Positions 27,218 through 39,195 of a DNA stretch of 64,000 bases are shown here, in pieces; within the stretch, counting starts at the first letter, position 1; every line of letters starts with the position of its first letter. This DNA comes from Rhipicephalus microplus. Taxonomy: Eukaryota; Arthropoda; Arachnida; Ixodida; Ixodidae. The translations under genes were made by a program, and so were the position numbers. Location of the stretch: contig NW_027464603.1 in assembly GCF_043290135.1 (NCBI RefSeq), forward strand, positions 620,001-684,000, in the 5' to 3' direction. The notes beneath the pieces are model-generated. The model was given only the letters and a program-made list of their open reading frames with translations. It did no database searches and was not told the DNA's origin.

Positions 27218-28204
27218 GCAACTAGAAACTCCACAACTAGGAACTACACACCTATAAATTCCACAACTTGAAACTCCACAACTAGAAACTCAACAACTAG
27301 AGACTCCACACCTAGAAACTCTGCAACTAGAAACTCCACAACTAGAAACTTCATGACTAGAAACTATGCAACTAGAAACTCTGCAACTAGAAACTCCACA
27401 GCTAGAACGTCCGCAACTAGAAACTCTGCAACTAGAAACTCCACAACTAGAGACTCCACAACTAGAGGCTCCGCAACTAGAAACTCCACAGCTACAGACT
27501 CCACAACAACAGACTCCAAAACTAGAAACTCCACAGCTAGAGACTCCACAACTAGAAACTCCACAAATACGAACCCCACAAATACGAACCCCGCAACTAT
27601 AAACTCCACAACTAGAAACTCCACAACTACGAACCTCACAACTAGAAACTCCAACACTAGAAACCCCACAACTTGGGACTTCGCAACTAGAAACTCCATA
27701 ACTTGAGACTTCGCAACTAGAAACTCGGCAACTAGAAACTCCACAATTAGAAACTCCACAAATTGAAACACCACAACTAGATACTCCACAACTACAAATT
27801 CCACAACTAGATCCGCAACTAGAAACTCCGCAACTAGAAACTCCACAACTAGAGACTCCATAACTTGAAACACCACAACTAGATACTCCACAACTACAAA
27901 TTCCACATCTAGAAACTCCAAATTTAGAAACTCCGCAACTGGAAACTCCGCAACTTGAAACTCCACAACTAGAGACTCCATAACTAGGAATTCCACAACT
28001 AGAAACTCCACAACTACAGACTCCACAACTACAAACTCCACAACTAGAAACTCCACAACCGGAAACTCCGCAACTAGAAACTCCGCAACTAGAAACTCCA
28101 CAACTAGAAATTCCACAACCAGAGACTCGACAACTTGAGACTCCACAACTAAAAACTCCACAGCTAGAAACTCCACAACTAGAAACTCCGCAACTAGAAA
28201 CCCA
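27218..28204. repeat. 987-bp tandem duplication, copy 2
   Basis: The GAACTACACACC landmark lies at 27241, exactly 987 bp after 26254, and the short GATCCGC unit is near 27810. The junction is seen as AACCCAGCAACTAG at 27211-27224, which joins the right end of the unit (AACCCAG) to its left end. After 28204 the sequence continues to CAACAAGGAACTCC, the exit also used near 25,650 and 58,320. Confidence 0.92.
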
Positions 28205-28379
28205 GCAACTAGAAACTCCACAACAAGGAACTCCACAACTAGAAACTCCACAAATGAAAACTCCACAACTAGAAACTCCACAACTAGACAATTCGCAACT
28301 AGAAACTCCACAAATAGAGACTCCACTAGAAAACTCCGCAACTAGAAACTCCACAACTACGAACCTCACAACTTGAAAC

Positions 28380-31300
28380 TCCACAACTAGAAACTCCGCA
28401 ACTAGAAACTCCACAGCTAGATACTCCACAACTTGAGACTTCGCAACTAGAAACTCGGCAACTAGAAACTCAACAACTAGAAACTCCACAACTAAAAACT
28501 CCACAACTAGAAACACCACAACTAGATACTCCACAACTACAAATTCCACAACTAGAAACTCCAAATTTAGAAACTCCGCAACTAGAAACTCCGCAAATTG
28601 AAACTCTACTACTAGAGACTCCATAACTAGAAACTCCACAACTAGAAACTCCACAACCAGAAACTCCGCAACTAGAAACTCCACAACTAGAAATTTCACA
28701 ACCAGTGACTCAACAACTAGAGACTCCCCAACTAAAAACTCCACAACTAGAAACTCCACAACTAGTAACTCCACAACTAGAAACTCCGCAACTAGAAACC
28801 AAGCAACTAGAAACTCCACAACTAGGAACTACACACCTATAAATTCCAAAACTTGAAACTCCACAACTAGAAACTCAACAACTAGAGACTCCACACCTAG
28901 AAACTCTGCAACTAGAAACTCCACAACTAGAAACTTCATAACTAGAAACTATGCAACTAGAAACTCTGCAACTAGAAACTCCACAGCTAGAACGTCCGCA
29001 ACTAGAAACTCTGCAACTAGAAACTCCACAACTAGAGACTCCACAACTAGAGGCTCCGCAACTAGAAACTTCACAGCTAGAAACTCTGCAACTAGAAACT
29101 CCGCAACTAGAGACTCCGCAACTAGAAACCCCACAACTAGAAACTCCACAACTAGAAGCTCCGCAACTAGAAACTCCACAGCTAGAACGTCCGCAACTAG
29201 AAACTCTGCAACTAGAAACTCCACGACTAGAAACTCCAGAACTAGAAACTCCACAACTTGAAATACCACAACTAGATACTCCGCCACTACAAATTCCACA
29301 ACTAGAAACTCCCCAACTAGAAACTCTATAACTAGGAGCTCCGCAACCAGAAACTCCACAACTAGAGACTCCATAACTTGGAACTCCACAACTAGAAACT
29401 CCACAGCTACAGACTCCACAACAAGAAACTCCACAAATACGAACCCCACAAATACGAACCCCGCAACTAGAAGCTCCATAACTAGAAACTCCGCAACAAG
29501 AAACTCCACAACTTGAGACTTCGCAACTAGAAACTCCACAACTTGAAACACCACAACTAGAGACTCCACAACTACAAACTCCACAACCAGAAACTCCGCA
29601 ACTAGAAACTCCACAACTAGAAATACCACAACCACAGACTCAACAACTAGAGACTCCACAACCAAAAACTCCACAACTAGAAACTCCACAACTAGAAACT
29701 CTGTAACTAGAAACCCAGCAACTAGAAACTCCACAACTAGGAACTCCACACCTATAAATTCCACAACTAGAAACTCCACAAATTGAAACACCACAACTAG
29801 ATACTCCACAACTACAAATTCCACAACTACAAACTCCACAACTAGAAAATCACAACTAGAAACTATGCAAGTAGAAACTCCGCAACTAGAAACTCCACAA
29901 CTAGAAACTCTGCAACTAGAAACTCCGCAACTAGAAACTCCACAGCTAGAAACTCCACAACTAGAAACTCCACAACTAGAAACTCCACGAGTAGAGACTC
30001 CACATCTAGAGACTCCGTAACTTGAAACTCCAACACTAGAGACTCCATAACTAGGAACTCCACAACTAGAAACTCCACAACTACAGACTCCACAACTACA
30101 AACTCCACAACAAGAAACTCCAAGACCGGAAACTCCGCAACTACAAACTCCGCAACTAGAAACTCCACAACTAGAAATTCCACAACCAGAGACTCAACAA
30201 CTTGAGACTCCACAACTAAAAACTACACAGCTAGAAACTCCACAACTTGAAACTCCGCAACTAGAAACCCAGCAACTAGAAACTCCACAACAAGAACCTC
30301 CACAACTAGAAACTCCACAACTTGAAACACCACAACTAGATACTCCACAACTACAAATTCCACAACTAGAAACTCCGCAACTACAAAATCCACAACTAGA
30401 AACTTCATAATTGTGAACTCCGCAACTAGAAAATCTACAACTTGAAACTCGGAAACTAAGAACTCCAACTAGAAACTCCACAACTAGAAACTCCACAACT
30501 AAAAACTCCACAACTAGACACTTCGCAACTGGAAACTCCACAACTAGACACTCCACAACTAGAAACTATGCAACTAGAAACTCCGCAACTAGAAACTCCA
30601 CAACTAGAAACTCTGCAACTAGAAACTCCGCAACTAGAAACTCCACAACTAGAGACTCCAAAACAAGAGACTCTGCAACTTGAAACTCCACAACTAGAGA
30701 CTCCATAACTAGGAACTCCACAACTAGAAACTCCGCAACTAGAAACTCCACAACTAGAAATTCCACAACAAGAGACTCAACAACTAGAAACTCCACACCT
30801 ATAAATTCCACAACTTGAAACGCTACAACTAGAAACTCAACAACTAGAAACTCCACACCTAGAAACTCCACAACTAGAAACTCCACAACTAGAAACTCCA
30901 CAACTAGAAACTATGCAACTAGAAACTCCACAGCTAGAACGTCCGCAACTAGAAACTCTGCAACTAGAAACTCCACAGCTAGAAACTCCACAACTAGAAA
31001 CTCCACAACTAGAAACTCCACAACTAGAGACTCCACAACTAGAGGCTCCGCAACTAGAAACTTCACAGCTAGAAACTCTGCAACTAGAAACTCCGCAACT
31101 AGAGACTCCGCAACTAGAAACTCCACAACTAGAATCTCCGCAACTAGAAACTCCACAACTAGAGAGTCCATAACTAGGAACTCCACAACTAGAAACTCCA
31201 CAGCTACAGACTCCACAACTACAGACTCCAAAACTAGAAACTCCACAGCTAGAGACTCCACAACTAGAAACTCCACGAATACGAACCCCACAAATACGAA

Positions 31301-32745
31301 CCCCGCAACTAGAAGCTCCATAACTAGAAACTCCGCAACTAGAAACTCCACAACTTGAGACTTCGCAACTAGAAACTCCACAACTAGAAACACCACAACT
31401 AGAGACTCCATAACTAGAATCTCCGCAACTAGAAACTCCACAACTAGAGAGTCCATAACTAGGAACTCCACAACTAGAAACTCCACAGCTACAGACTCCA
31501 CAACTACAGACTCCAAAACTAGAAACTCCACAGCTAGAGACTCCACAACTAGAAACTCCACAAATACGAACCCCACAAATACGAACCCCGCAACTAGAAG
31601 CTCCATAACTAGAAACTCCGCAACTAGAAACTCCACAACTTGAGACTTCGCAACTAGAAACTCCACAACTAGAAACACCACAACTAGAGACTCCAGAACT
31701 ACAAACTCCACAACTAGAAACTCCACAACTACGAACCTCACAACTAGAAACTCCAACACTAGAAACCCCACAACTTGGGACTTCGCAACTAGAAACTCCA
31801 TAACTTGAGACTTCGCAACTAGAAACTCGGCAACTAGAAACTCCCCAACTAGAAACTCCACAACTAGAAACTCCACAAATTGAAACACCACAACTAGATA
31901 CTCCACAACTACAAATTCCACAACTAGATCCGCAACTAGAAACTCCGCAACTAGAAACTCCACAACTAGAGACTCCATAACTTGAAACACCACAACTAGA
32001 AACTCCACAACTACAGACTCCACAACTACAAACTCCACAACTAGAAACTCCACAACCGGAAACTCCGCAACTAGGAACTCCACAACTAGAAACTCCACAA
32101 CTAGAAATTCCACAACCAGAGACTCGACAACTTGAGACTCCACAACTAAAAACTCCACAGCTAGAAACTCCACAACTAGAAACTCCGCAACTAGAAACGC
32201 AGCAACTAGAAACTCCACAACAAGAAACTCCACAACTAGAAACTCCGCAACTTGAAACACCACAACTAGATACTCCACAACTACAAATTCCACAACTAGA
32301 CATTCCAAATTTAGAAACTCCGCAACTAGAAACTCCGCAACTTGAAACTATGCAACTAGAAACTCCACAGCTAGAGACTCAATAACTAGGAACTCCACAA
32401 CTAGAAACTCCAAAACTACAAACTCCACAACTACAAACTCCAAATTTAGAAACTCCACAACTAGAAACTCCGCAACTTGAAACTCCACAACTAGAGACTC
32501 CATAACTAGGAACTCCACAACTAAAAACTCCCCAACTACAAACTCCACAACTAGAAACTCCGCAAATAGAAACTCCACAACTAGAAATTCCACAACCAGA
32601 GACTCAACAACTTGAGACTCCACAAATAAAAACTCCACAACTAGAAACTCCACAACTAGACACTTCGCAACTAGAAACTCCACAAATAGAGACTCCACTA
32701 GAAAACTCCGCAACTAGAAACTCCACAACTACGAACCTCACAACT
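28380..32745. repeat. 4.37-kb tandem block, copy 1
   Basis: The ATG-bearing landmark at 28951 recurs at 33317 (offset 4366), and the sub-block at 29863 recurs at 34544 (offset 4681). The gain of 315 bp lies between, in a local duplication at 34.1-34.7 kb. Short units inside are AAAATCAC near 29844, TCCAACTAG near 30464, GATCCGC near 31927 and CCACTAGAAAAC near 32698. The ends given are one possible phase of a tandem repeat. Confidence 0.82.
31131..31700. repeat. 285-bp (19-unit) tandem duplication
   Basis: The run starting AGAATCTCCGCAAC at 31131 recurs at 31416, exactly 19 units later. It includes the paired ATACGAACCCC units and the GAGAGTCCATAACTAGG run. The first copy reads CCACGAATACG near 31275 where the second reads CCACAAATACG, a CpG/CpA difference. 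The equivalent locus near 45.4 kb has the run once. Ends are approximate. Confidence 0.88.
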
Positions 32746-34140
32746 TCCACAACTAGAAACTCCGCAACTAGAAACTCCACAGCTAGAAACTCCACAACTT
32801 GAGACTTCGCAACTAGAAACACGGCAACTAGAAACTCAACAACTAGAAACTCCACAACTAAAAACTCCACAACTAGAAACACCACAACTAGATACTCCAC
32901 AACTACAAATTCCACAACTAGAAACTCCAAATTTAGAAACTCCGCAACTAGAAACTCCGCAAATTGAAACTCTACTACTAGAGACTCCATAACTAGGAAC
33001 TCCACAACTAGAAACTCCACAACCAGAAACTCCGCAACTAGAAACTCCACAACTAGAAATTCCACAACCAGTGACTCAACAACTAGAGACTCCCCAACTA
33101 AAAACTCCACAACTAGAAACTCCACAACTAGTAACTCCACAACTAGAAACTCCGCAACTAGAAACCAAGCAACTAGAAACTCCACAACTAGGAACTACAC
33201 ACCTATAAATTCCACAACTTGAAACTCCACAACTAGAAACTCAACAACTAGAGACTCCACACCTAGAAACTCTGCAACTAGAAACTCCACAACTAGAAAC
33301 TTCATAACTAGAAACTATGCAACTAGAAACTCTGCAACTAGAAACTCCACAGCTAGAACGTCCGCAACTAGAAACTCTGCAACTAGAAACTCCACAACTA
33401 GAGACTCCACAACTAGAGGCTCCGCAACTAGAAACTTCACAGCTAGAAACTCTGCAACTAGAAACTCCGCAACTAGAGACTCCGCAACTAGAAACCCCAC
33501 AACTAGAAACTCCACAACTAGAAGCTCCGCAACTAGAAACTCCACAGCTAGAACTTCCGCAACTAGAAACTCTGCAACTAGAAACTCCACGACTAGAAAC
33601 TCCAGAACTAGAAACTCCACAACTTGAAATACCACAACTAGATACTCCGCCACTACAAATTCCACAACTAGAAACTCCCCAACTAGAAACTCTATAACTA
33701 GGAGCTCCGCAACCAGAAACTCCACAACTAGAGACTCCATAACTTGGAACTCCACAACTAGAAACTCCACAGCTACAGACTCCACAACAAGAAACTCCAC
33801 AAATACGAACCCCACAAATACGAACCCCGCAACTAGAAGCTCCATAACTAGAAACTCCGCAACAAGAAACTCCACAACTTGAGACTTCGCAACTAGAAAC
33901 TCCACAACTTGAAACACCACAACTAGAGACTCCACAACTACAAACTCCACAACCAGAAACTCCGCAACTAGAAACTCCACAACTAGAAATACCACAACCA
34001 CAGACTCAACAACTAGAGACTCCACAACCAAAAACTCCACAACTAGAAACTCCACAACTAGAAACTCTGTAACTAGAAACCCAGCAACTAGAAACTCCAC
34101 AACTAGGAACTCCACACCTATAAATTCCACAACTAGAAAC

Positions 34141-35034
34141 TCCACGAGTAGAGACTCCGTAACTTGAAACTCCACAACTAGAGACTCCATAACTAGGAAC
34201 TCCACAACTAGAAACTCCACAACTACAGACTCCACAACTACAAACTCCACAACTAGAAACTCCAAGACCGGAAACTCCGCAACTACAAACTCCGCAACTA
34301 GAAACTCCACAACTAGAAATTCCACAACCAGAGACTCAACAACTTGAGACTCCACAACTAAAAACTACACAGCTAGAAACTCCACAACTTGAAACTCTGC
34401 AACTAGAAACCCAGCAACTAGAAACTCCATAACAAGAACCTCCACAACTAGAAACTCCACAACTTGAAACACCACAACTAGATACTCCACAACTACAAAT
34501 TCCACAACTACAAACTCCACAACTAGAAAATCACAACTAGAAACTATGCAAGTAGAAACTCCGCAACTAGAAACTCCACAACTAGAAACTCTGCAACTAG
34601 AAACTCCGCAACTAGAAACTCCACAGCTAGAAACTCCACAACTAGAAACTCCACAACTAGAAACTCCACGAGTAGAGACTCCGTAACTTGAAACTCCACA
34701 ACTAGAGACTCCATAACTAGGAACTCCACAACTAGAAACTCCACAACTACAGACTCCACAACTACAAACTCCACAACTAGAAACTCCAAGACCGGAAACT
34801 CCGCAACTACAAACTCCGCAACTAGAAACTCCACAACTAGAAATTCCACAACCAGAGACTCAACAACTTGAGACTCCACAACTAAAAACTACACAGCTAG
34901 AAACTCCACAACTTGAAACTCTGCAACTAGAAACCCAGCAACTAGAAACTCCACAACAAGAACCTCCACAACTAGAAACTCCACAACTTGAAACACCACA
35001 ACTAGATACTCCACAACTACAAATTCCACAACTA
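34141..35034. repeat. 524-bp local duplication
   Basis: About 370 bp from 34141 recur from 34665. The CCACGAGTAGAGACTCCG unit has its central G at 34146 and again at 34670, an offset of 524 bp, which is 35 units minus the one base lost in AAAATCAC near 34525. The copies differ at 34430, where the first has CCATAACAAG and the second CCACAACAAG. Confidence 0.83.
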
Positions 35035-35811
35035 GAAACTCCGCAACTACAAAATCCACAACTAGAAACTTCATAATTGTGAACTCCGCAACTAGAAAAT
35101 CTACAACTTGAAACTCGGAAACTAAGAACTCCAACTAGAAACTCCACAACTAGAAACTCCACAACTAAAAACTCCACAACTAGACACTTCGCAACTGGAA
35201 ACTCCACAACTAGACACTCCAAAACTAGAAACTATGCAACTAGAAACTCCGCAACTAGAAACTCCACAACTAGAAACTCTGCAACTAGAAACTCCGCAAC
35301 TAGAAACTCCACAACTAGAAACTCCACAACTAGAGACTCCAAAACAAGAGACTCTGCAACTTGAAACTCCACAACTAGAGACTCCATAACTAGGAACTCC
35401 ACAACTAGAAACTCCGCAACTAGAAACTCCACAACTAGAAATTTCACAACAAGAGACTCAACAACTAGAAACTCCACACCTATAAATTCCACAACTTGAA
35501 ACGCTACAACTAGAAACTCAACAACTAGAAACTCCACACCTAGAAACTCCACAACTAGAAACTCCACAACTAGAAACTCCACAACTAGAAACTATGCAAC
35601 TAGAACCTCCACAGCTAGAACGTCCGCAACTAGAAACTCTGCAACTAGAAACTCCACAGCTAGAAACTCCACAACTAGAAACTCCACAGCTAGAAACTCC
35701 ACAACTAGAGACTCCACAACTAGAGGCTCCGCAACTAGAAACTTCACAGCTAGAAACTCTGCAACTAGAAACTCCGCAACTAGAGACTCCGCAACTAGAA
35801 ACTCCACAACT

Positions 35812-36381
35812 AGAATCTCCGCAACTAGAAACTCCACAACTAGAGAGTCCATAACTAGGAACTCCACAACTAGAAACTCCACAGCTACAGACTCCACAAC
35901 TACAGACTCCAAAACTAGAAACTCCACAGCTAGAGACTCCACAACTAGAAACTCCACAAATACGAACCCCACAAATACGAACCCCGCAACTAGAAGCTCC
36001 ATAACTAGAAACTCCGCAACTAGAAACTCCACAACTTGAGACTTCGCAACTAGAAACTCCACAACTAGAAACACCACAACTAGAGACTCCATAACTAGAA
36101 TCTCCGCAACTAGAAACTCCACAACTAGAGAGTCCATAACTAGGAACTCCACAACTAGAAACTCCACAGCTACAGACTCCACAACTACAGACTCCAAAAC
36201 TAGAAACTCCACAGCTAGAGACTCCACAACTAGAAACTCCACAAATACGAACCCCACAAATACGAACCCCGCAACTAGAAGCTCCATAACTAGAAACTCC
36301 GCAACTAGAAACTCCACAACTTGAGACTTCGCAACTAGAAACTCCACAACTAGAAACACCACAACTAGAGACTCCAGAACT
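35812..36381. repeat. 285-bp tandem duplication, second occurrence
   Basis: This is the same duplicated 19-unit run as at 31.1 kb, carried along at an offset of 4681 bp (AGAATCTCCGCAAC near 35812 and 36097). It shows that the 285-bp step came before the 4.7-kb duplication. Ends are approximate. Confidence 0.86.
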
Positions 36382-39195
36382 ACAAACTCCACAACTAGAA
36401 ACTCCACAACTACGAACCTCACAACTAGAAACTCCAACACTAGAAACCCCACAACTTGGGACTTCGCAACTAGAAACTCCATAACTTGAGACTTCGCAAC
36501 TAGAAACTCGGCAACTAGAAACTCCCCAACTAGAAACTCCACAACTAGAAACTCCACAAATTGAAACACCACAACTAGATACTCCACAACTACAAATTCC
36601 ACAACTAGATCCGCAACTAGAAACTCCGCAACTAGAAACTCCACAACTAGAGACTCCATAACTTGAAACACCACAACTAGAAACTCCACAACTACAGACT
36701 CCACAACTACAAACTCCACAACTAGAAACTCCACAACCGGAAACTCCGCAACTAGGAACTCCACAACTAGAAACTCCACAACTAGAAATTCCACAACCAG
36801 AGACTCGACAACTTGAGACTCCACAACTAAAAACTCCACAGCTAGAAACTCCACAACTAGAAACTCCGCAACTAGAAACGCAGCAACTAGAAACTCCACA
36901 ACAAGAAACTCCACAACTAGAAACTCCACAACTTGAAACACCACAACTAGATACTCCACAACTACAAATTCCACAACTAGACATTCCAAATTTAGAAACT
37001 CCGCAACTAGAAACTCCGCAACTTGAAACTATGCAACTAGAAACTCCACAGCTAGAGACTCAATAACTAGGAACTCCACAACTAGAAACTCCAAAACTAC
37101 AAACTCCACAACTACAAACTCCAAATTTAGAAACTCCACAACTAGAAACTCCGCAACTTAAAACTCCACAACTAGAGACTCCATAACTAGGAACTCCACA
37201 ACTAAAAACTCCCCATTTACAAACCCCACAACTAGAAACTCCGCAAATAGAAACTCCACAACTAGAAATTCCACAACCAGAGACTCAACAACTTGAGACT
37301 CCACAAATAAAAACTCCACAACTAGAAACTCCACAACTAGACACTTCGCAACTAGAAACTCCACAAATAGAGACTCCACTAGAAAACTCCGCAACTAGAA
37401 ACTCCACAACTACGAACCTCACAACTTCCACAACTAGAAACTCCGCAACTAGAAACTCCACAGCTAGAAACTCCACAACTTGAGACTTCGCAACTAGAAA
37501 CACGGCAACTAGAAACTCAACAACTAGAAACTCCACAACTAAAAACTCCACAACTAGAAACACCACAACTAGATACTCCACAACTACAAATTCCACAACT
37601 AGAAACTCCAAATTTAGAAACTCCGCAACTAGAAACTCCGCAAATTGAAACTCTACTACTAGAGACTCCATAACTAGGAGCTCCACAACTAGAAACTCCA
37701 CAACCAGAAACTCCGCAACTAGAAACTCCACAACTAGAAATTCCACAACCAGTGACTCAACAACTAGAGACTCCCCAACTAAAAACTCCACAACTAGAAA
37801 CTCCACAACTAGTAACTCCACAACTAGAAACTCCGCAACTAGAAACCAAGCAACTAGAAACTCCACAACTAGGAACTACACACCTATAAATTCCACAACT
37901 TGAAACTCCACAACTAGAAACTCAACAACTAGAGACTCCACACCTAGAAACTCTGCAACTAGAAACTCCACAACTAGAAACTTCATAACTAGAAACTATG
38001 CAACTAGAAACTCTGCAACTAGAAACTCCACAGCTAGAACGTCCGCAACTAGAAACTCTACAACTAGAAACTCCGCAACTAGAATCTCCACAGCTAGAAA
38101 CTCCGCAACTAGATACTCCACAACTAGAAACACCACAACTAAATACTCCACAACTACAAATTCCACAACTAGAAACTCCAAATTTAGAAACTCCGCAACT
38201 TGAAACTCCCCAACTAGAGACTCCATAACTGGGAACTCCACAACTAGAAACTCCAAAACTACAGACTCCACAACTACAAACTTCACAACTACAAACTCCA
38301 CAACAAGAAACTCTGCAACTAAAAACTCCACAACTAGAAATTCCACAACCAGAGACTCAACAACTAGAGACTCCACAACCAAAAACTCCACAACTAGAAA
38401 CTCCACAACTAGAAACTCCGCAACTAGAAACTCCGCAACTTGAAACTCCACAACTACAGTCTCCATAACTAGGAACTCCACAACTAGAAACTCCACAACT
38501 ACAGACTCCACAACTACAAACTTCACAACTAGAAACTACACAACCAGAAACTCCGCAACTAGAAACTCCACAACTAGAAATTCCACAACCAGAGACTCAA
38601 CAACTAGAAACTCCGCAACTAGAAACTCCACAGCTAGAAACACCACAACTTGAGACTTCGCAACTTGAAACTCGGCAACTAAAAACTCAACAACTAGAAA
38701 CTCCACAACTAGAAACTCCACAACTAGAAACTCCACAACTTTAAACACCACAACTAGATACTCCACAACTACAAATTCCACAACTAGAAACTCCAAATTT
38801 AGAAACTCCGCAACTAGAAACTCCGCAACTTGAAACTCCACAACTAGAGAATCCATAACTAGGAACTCCACAACTAGAAACTCCACAACTACAGACTCCA
38901 CAACTACAAACTTCACAACTACAAACTCCACAACCAGAAACTCCGCAACTAGAAACTCCACAACTAGAAATACCACAACCACAGACTCAACAACTAGAGA
39001 CTCCACAACCAAAAACTCCACAACTAGAAACTCCGTAACTAGAAACCCAGCAACTAGAAACTCCACAACTAGGAACTCCACACCTATAAATTCCACAACT
39101 TGAAACTCCACAACTAGAAACTCAACAACTAGAAACTCCACACCTAGAAACTCCACAACTAGAAACTCCACAACTAGAAACTTCACAACTAGAAA

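Larger units (their letters stand above)
25484..30695. repeat. 5.2-kb block, copy 1 of a pair about 30-31 kb apart
   Basis: The block starts near the CAACCGGAAACTCCG unit at 25484 and matches 56,521-60,805. The offset is 31037 on the left, 30050 after the 987-bp duplication, and 30095 from about 28.4 kb on. The difference 31037 - 30050 = 987 shows that this copy has the 987-bp unit twice and the distal copy has it once. The internal CAACCGG run recurs at 28056, 2572 bp after 25484 (172 units after correction). Confidence 0.86.
32746..37426. repeat. 4.68-kb tandem block, copy 2
   Basis: The spacing from 33315 to 37996 is 4681 bp, which equals 313 units after correction for five short-unit classes (net -14). 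Compared with copy 1 it has the extra 524-bp step at 34.1-34.7 kb, one unit fewer near 34,670 and one more near 35,320. It starts after one ACAACTTCCACAAC short unit and ends with the next, near 37421. Confidence 0.82.

Noticed and set aside
26231..28204. Treating the tandem copies as proven biology
   Set aside because: Near-identical tandem blocks can also come from assembly errors. The copies are annotated as present in this sequence, with read support left as the test.
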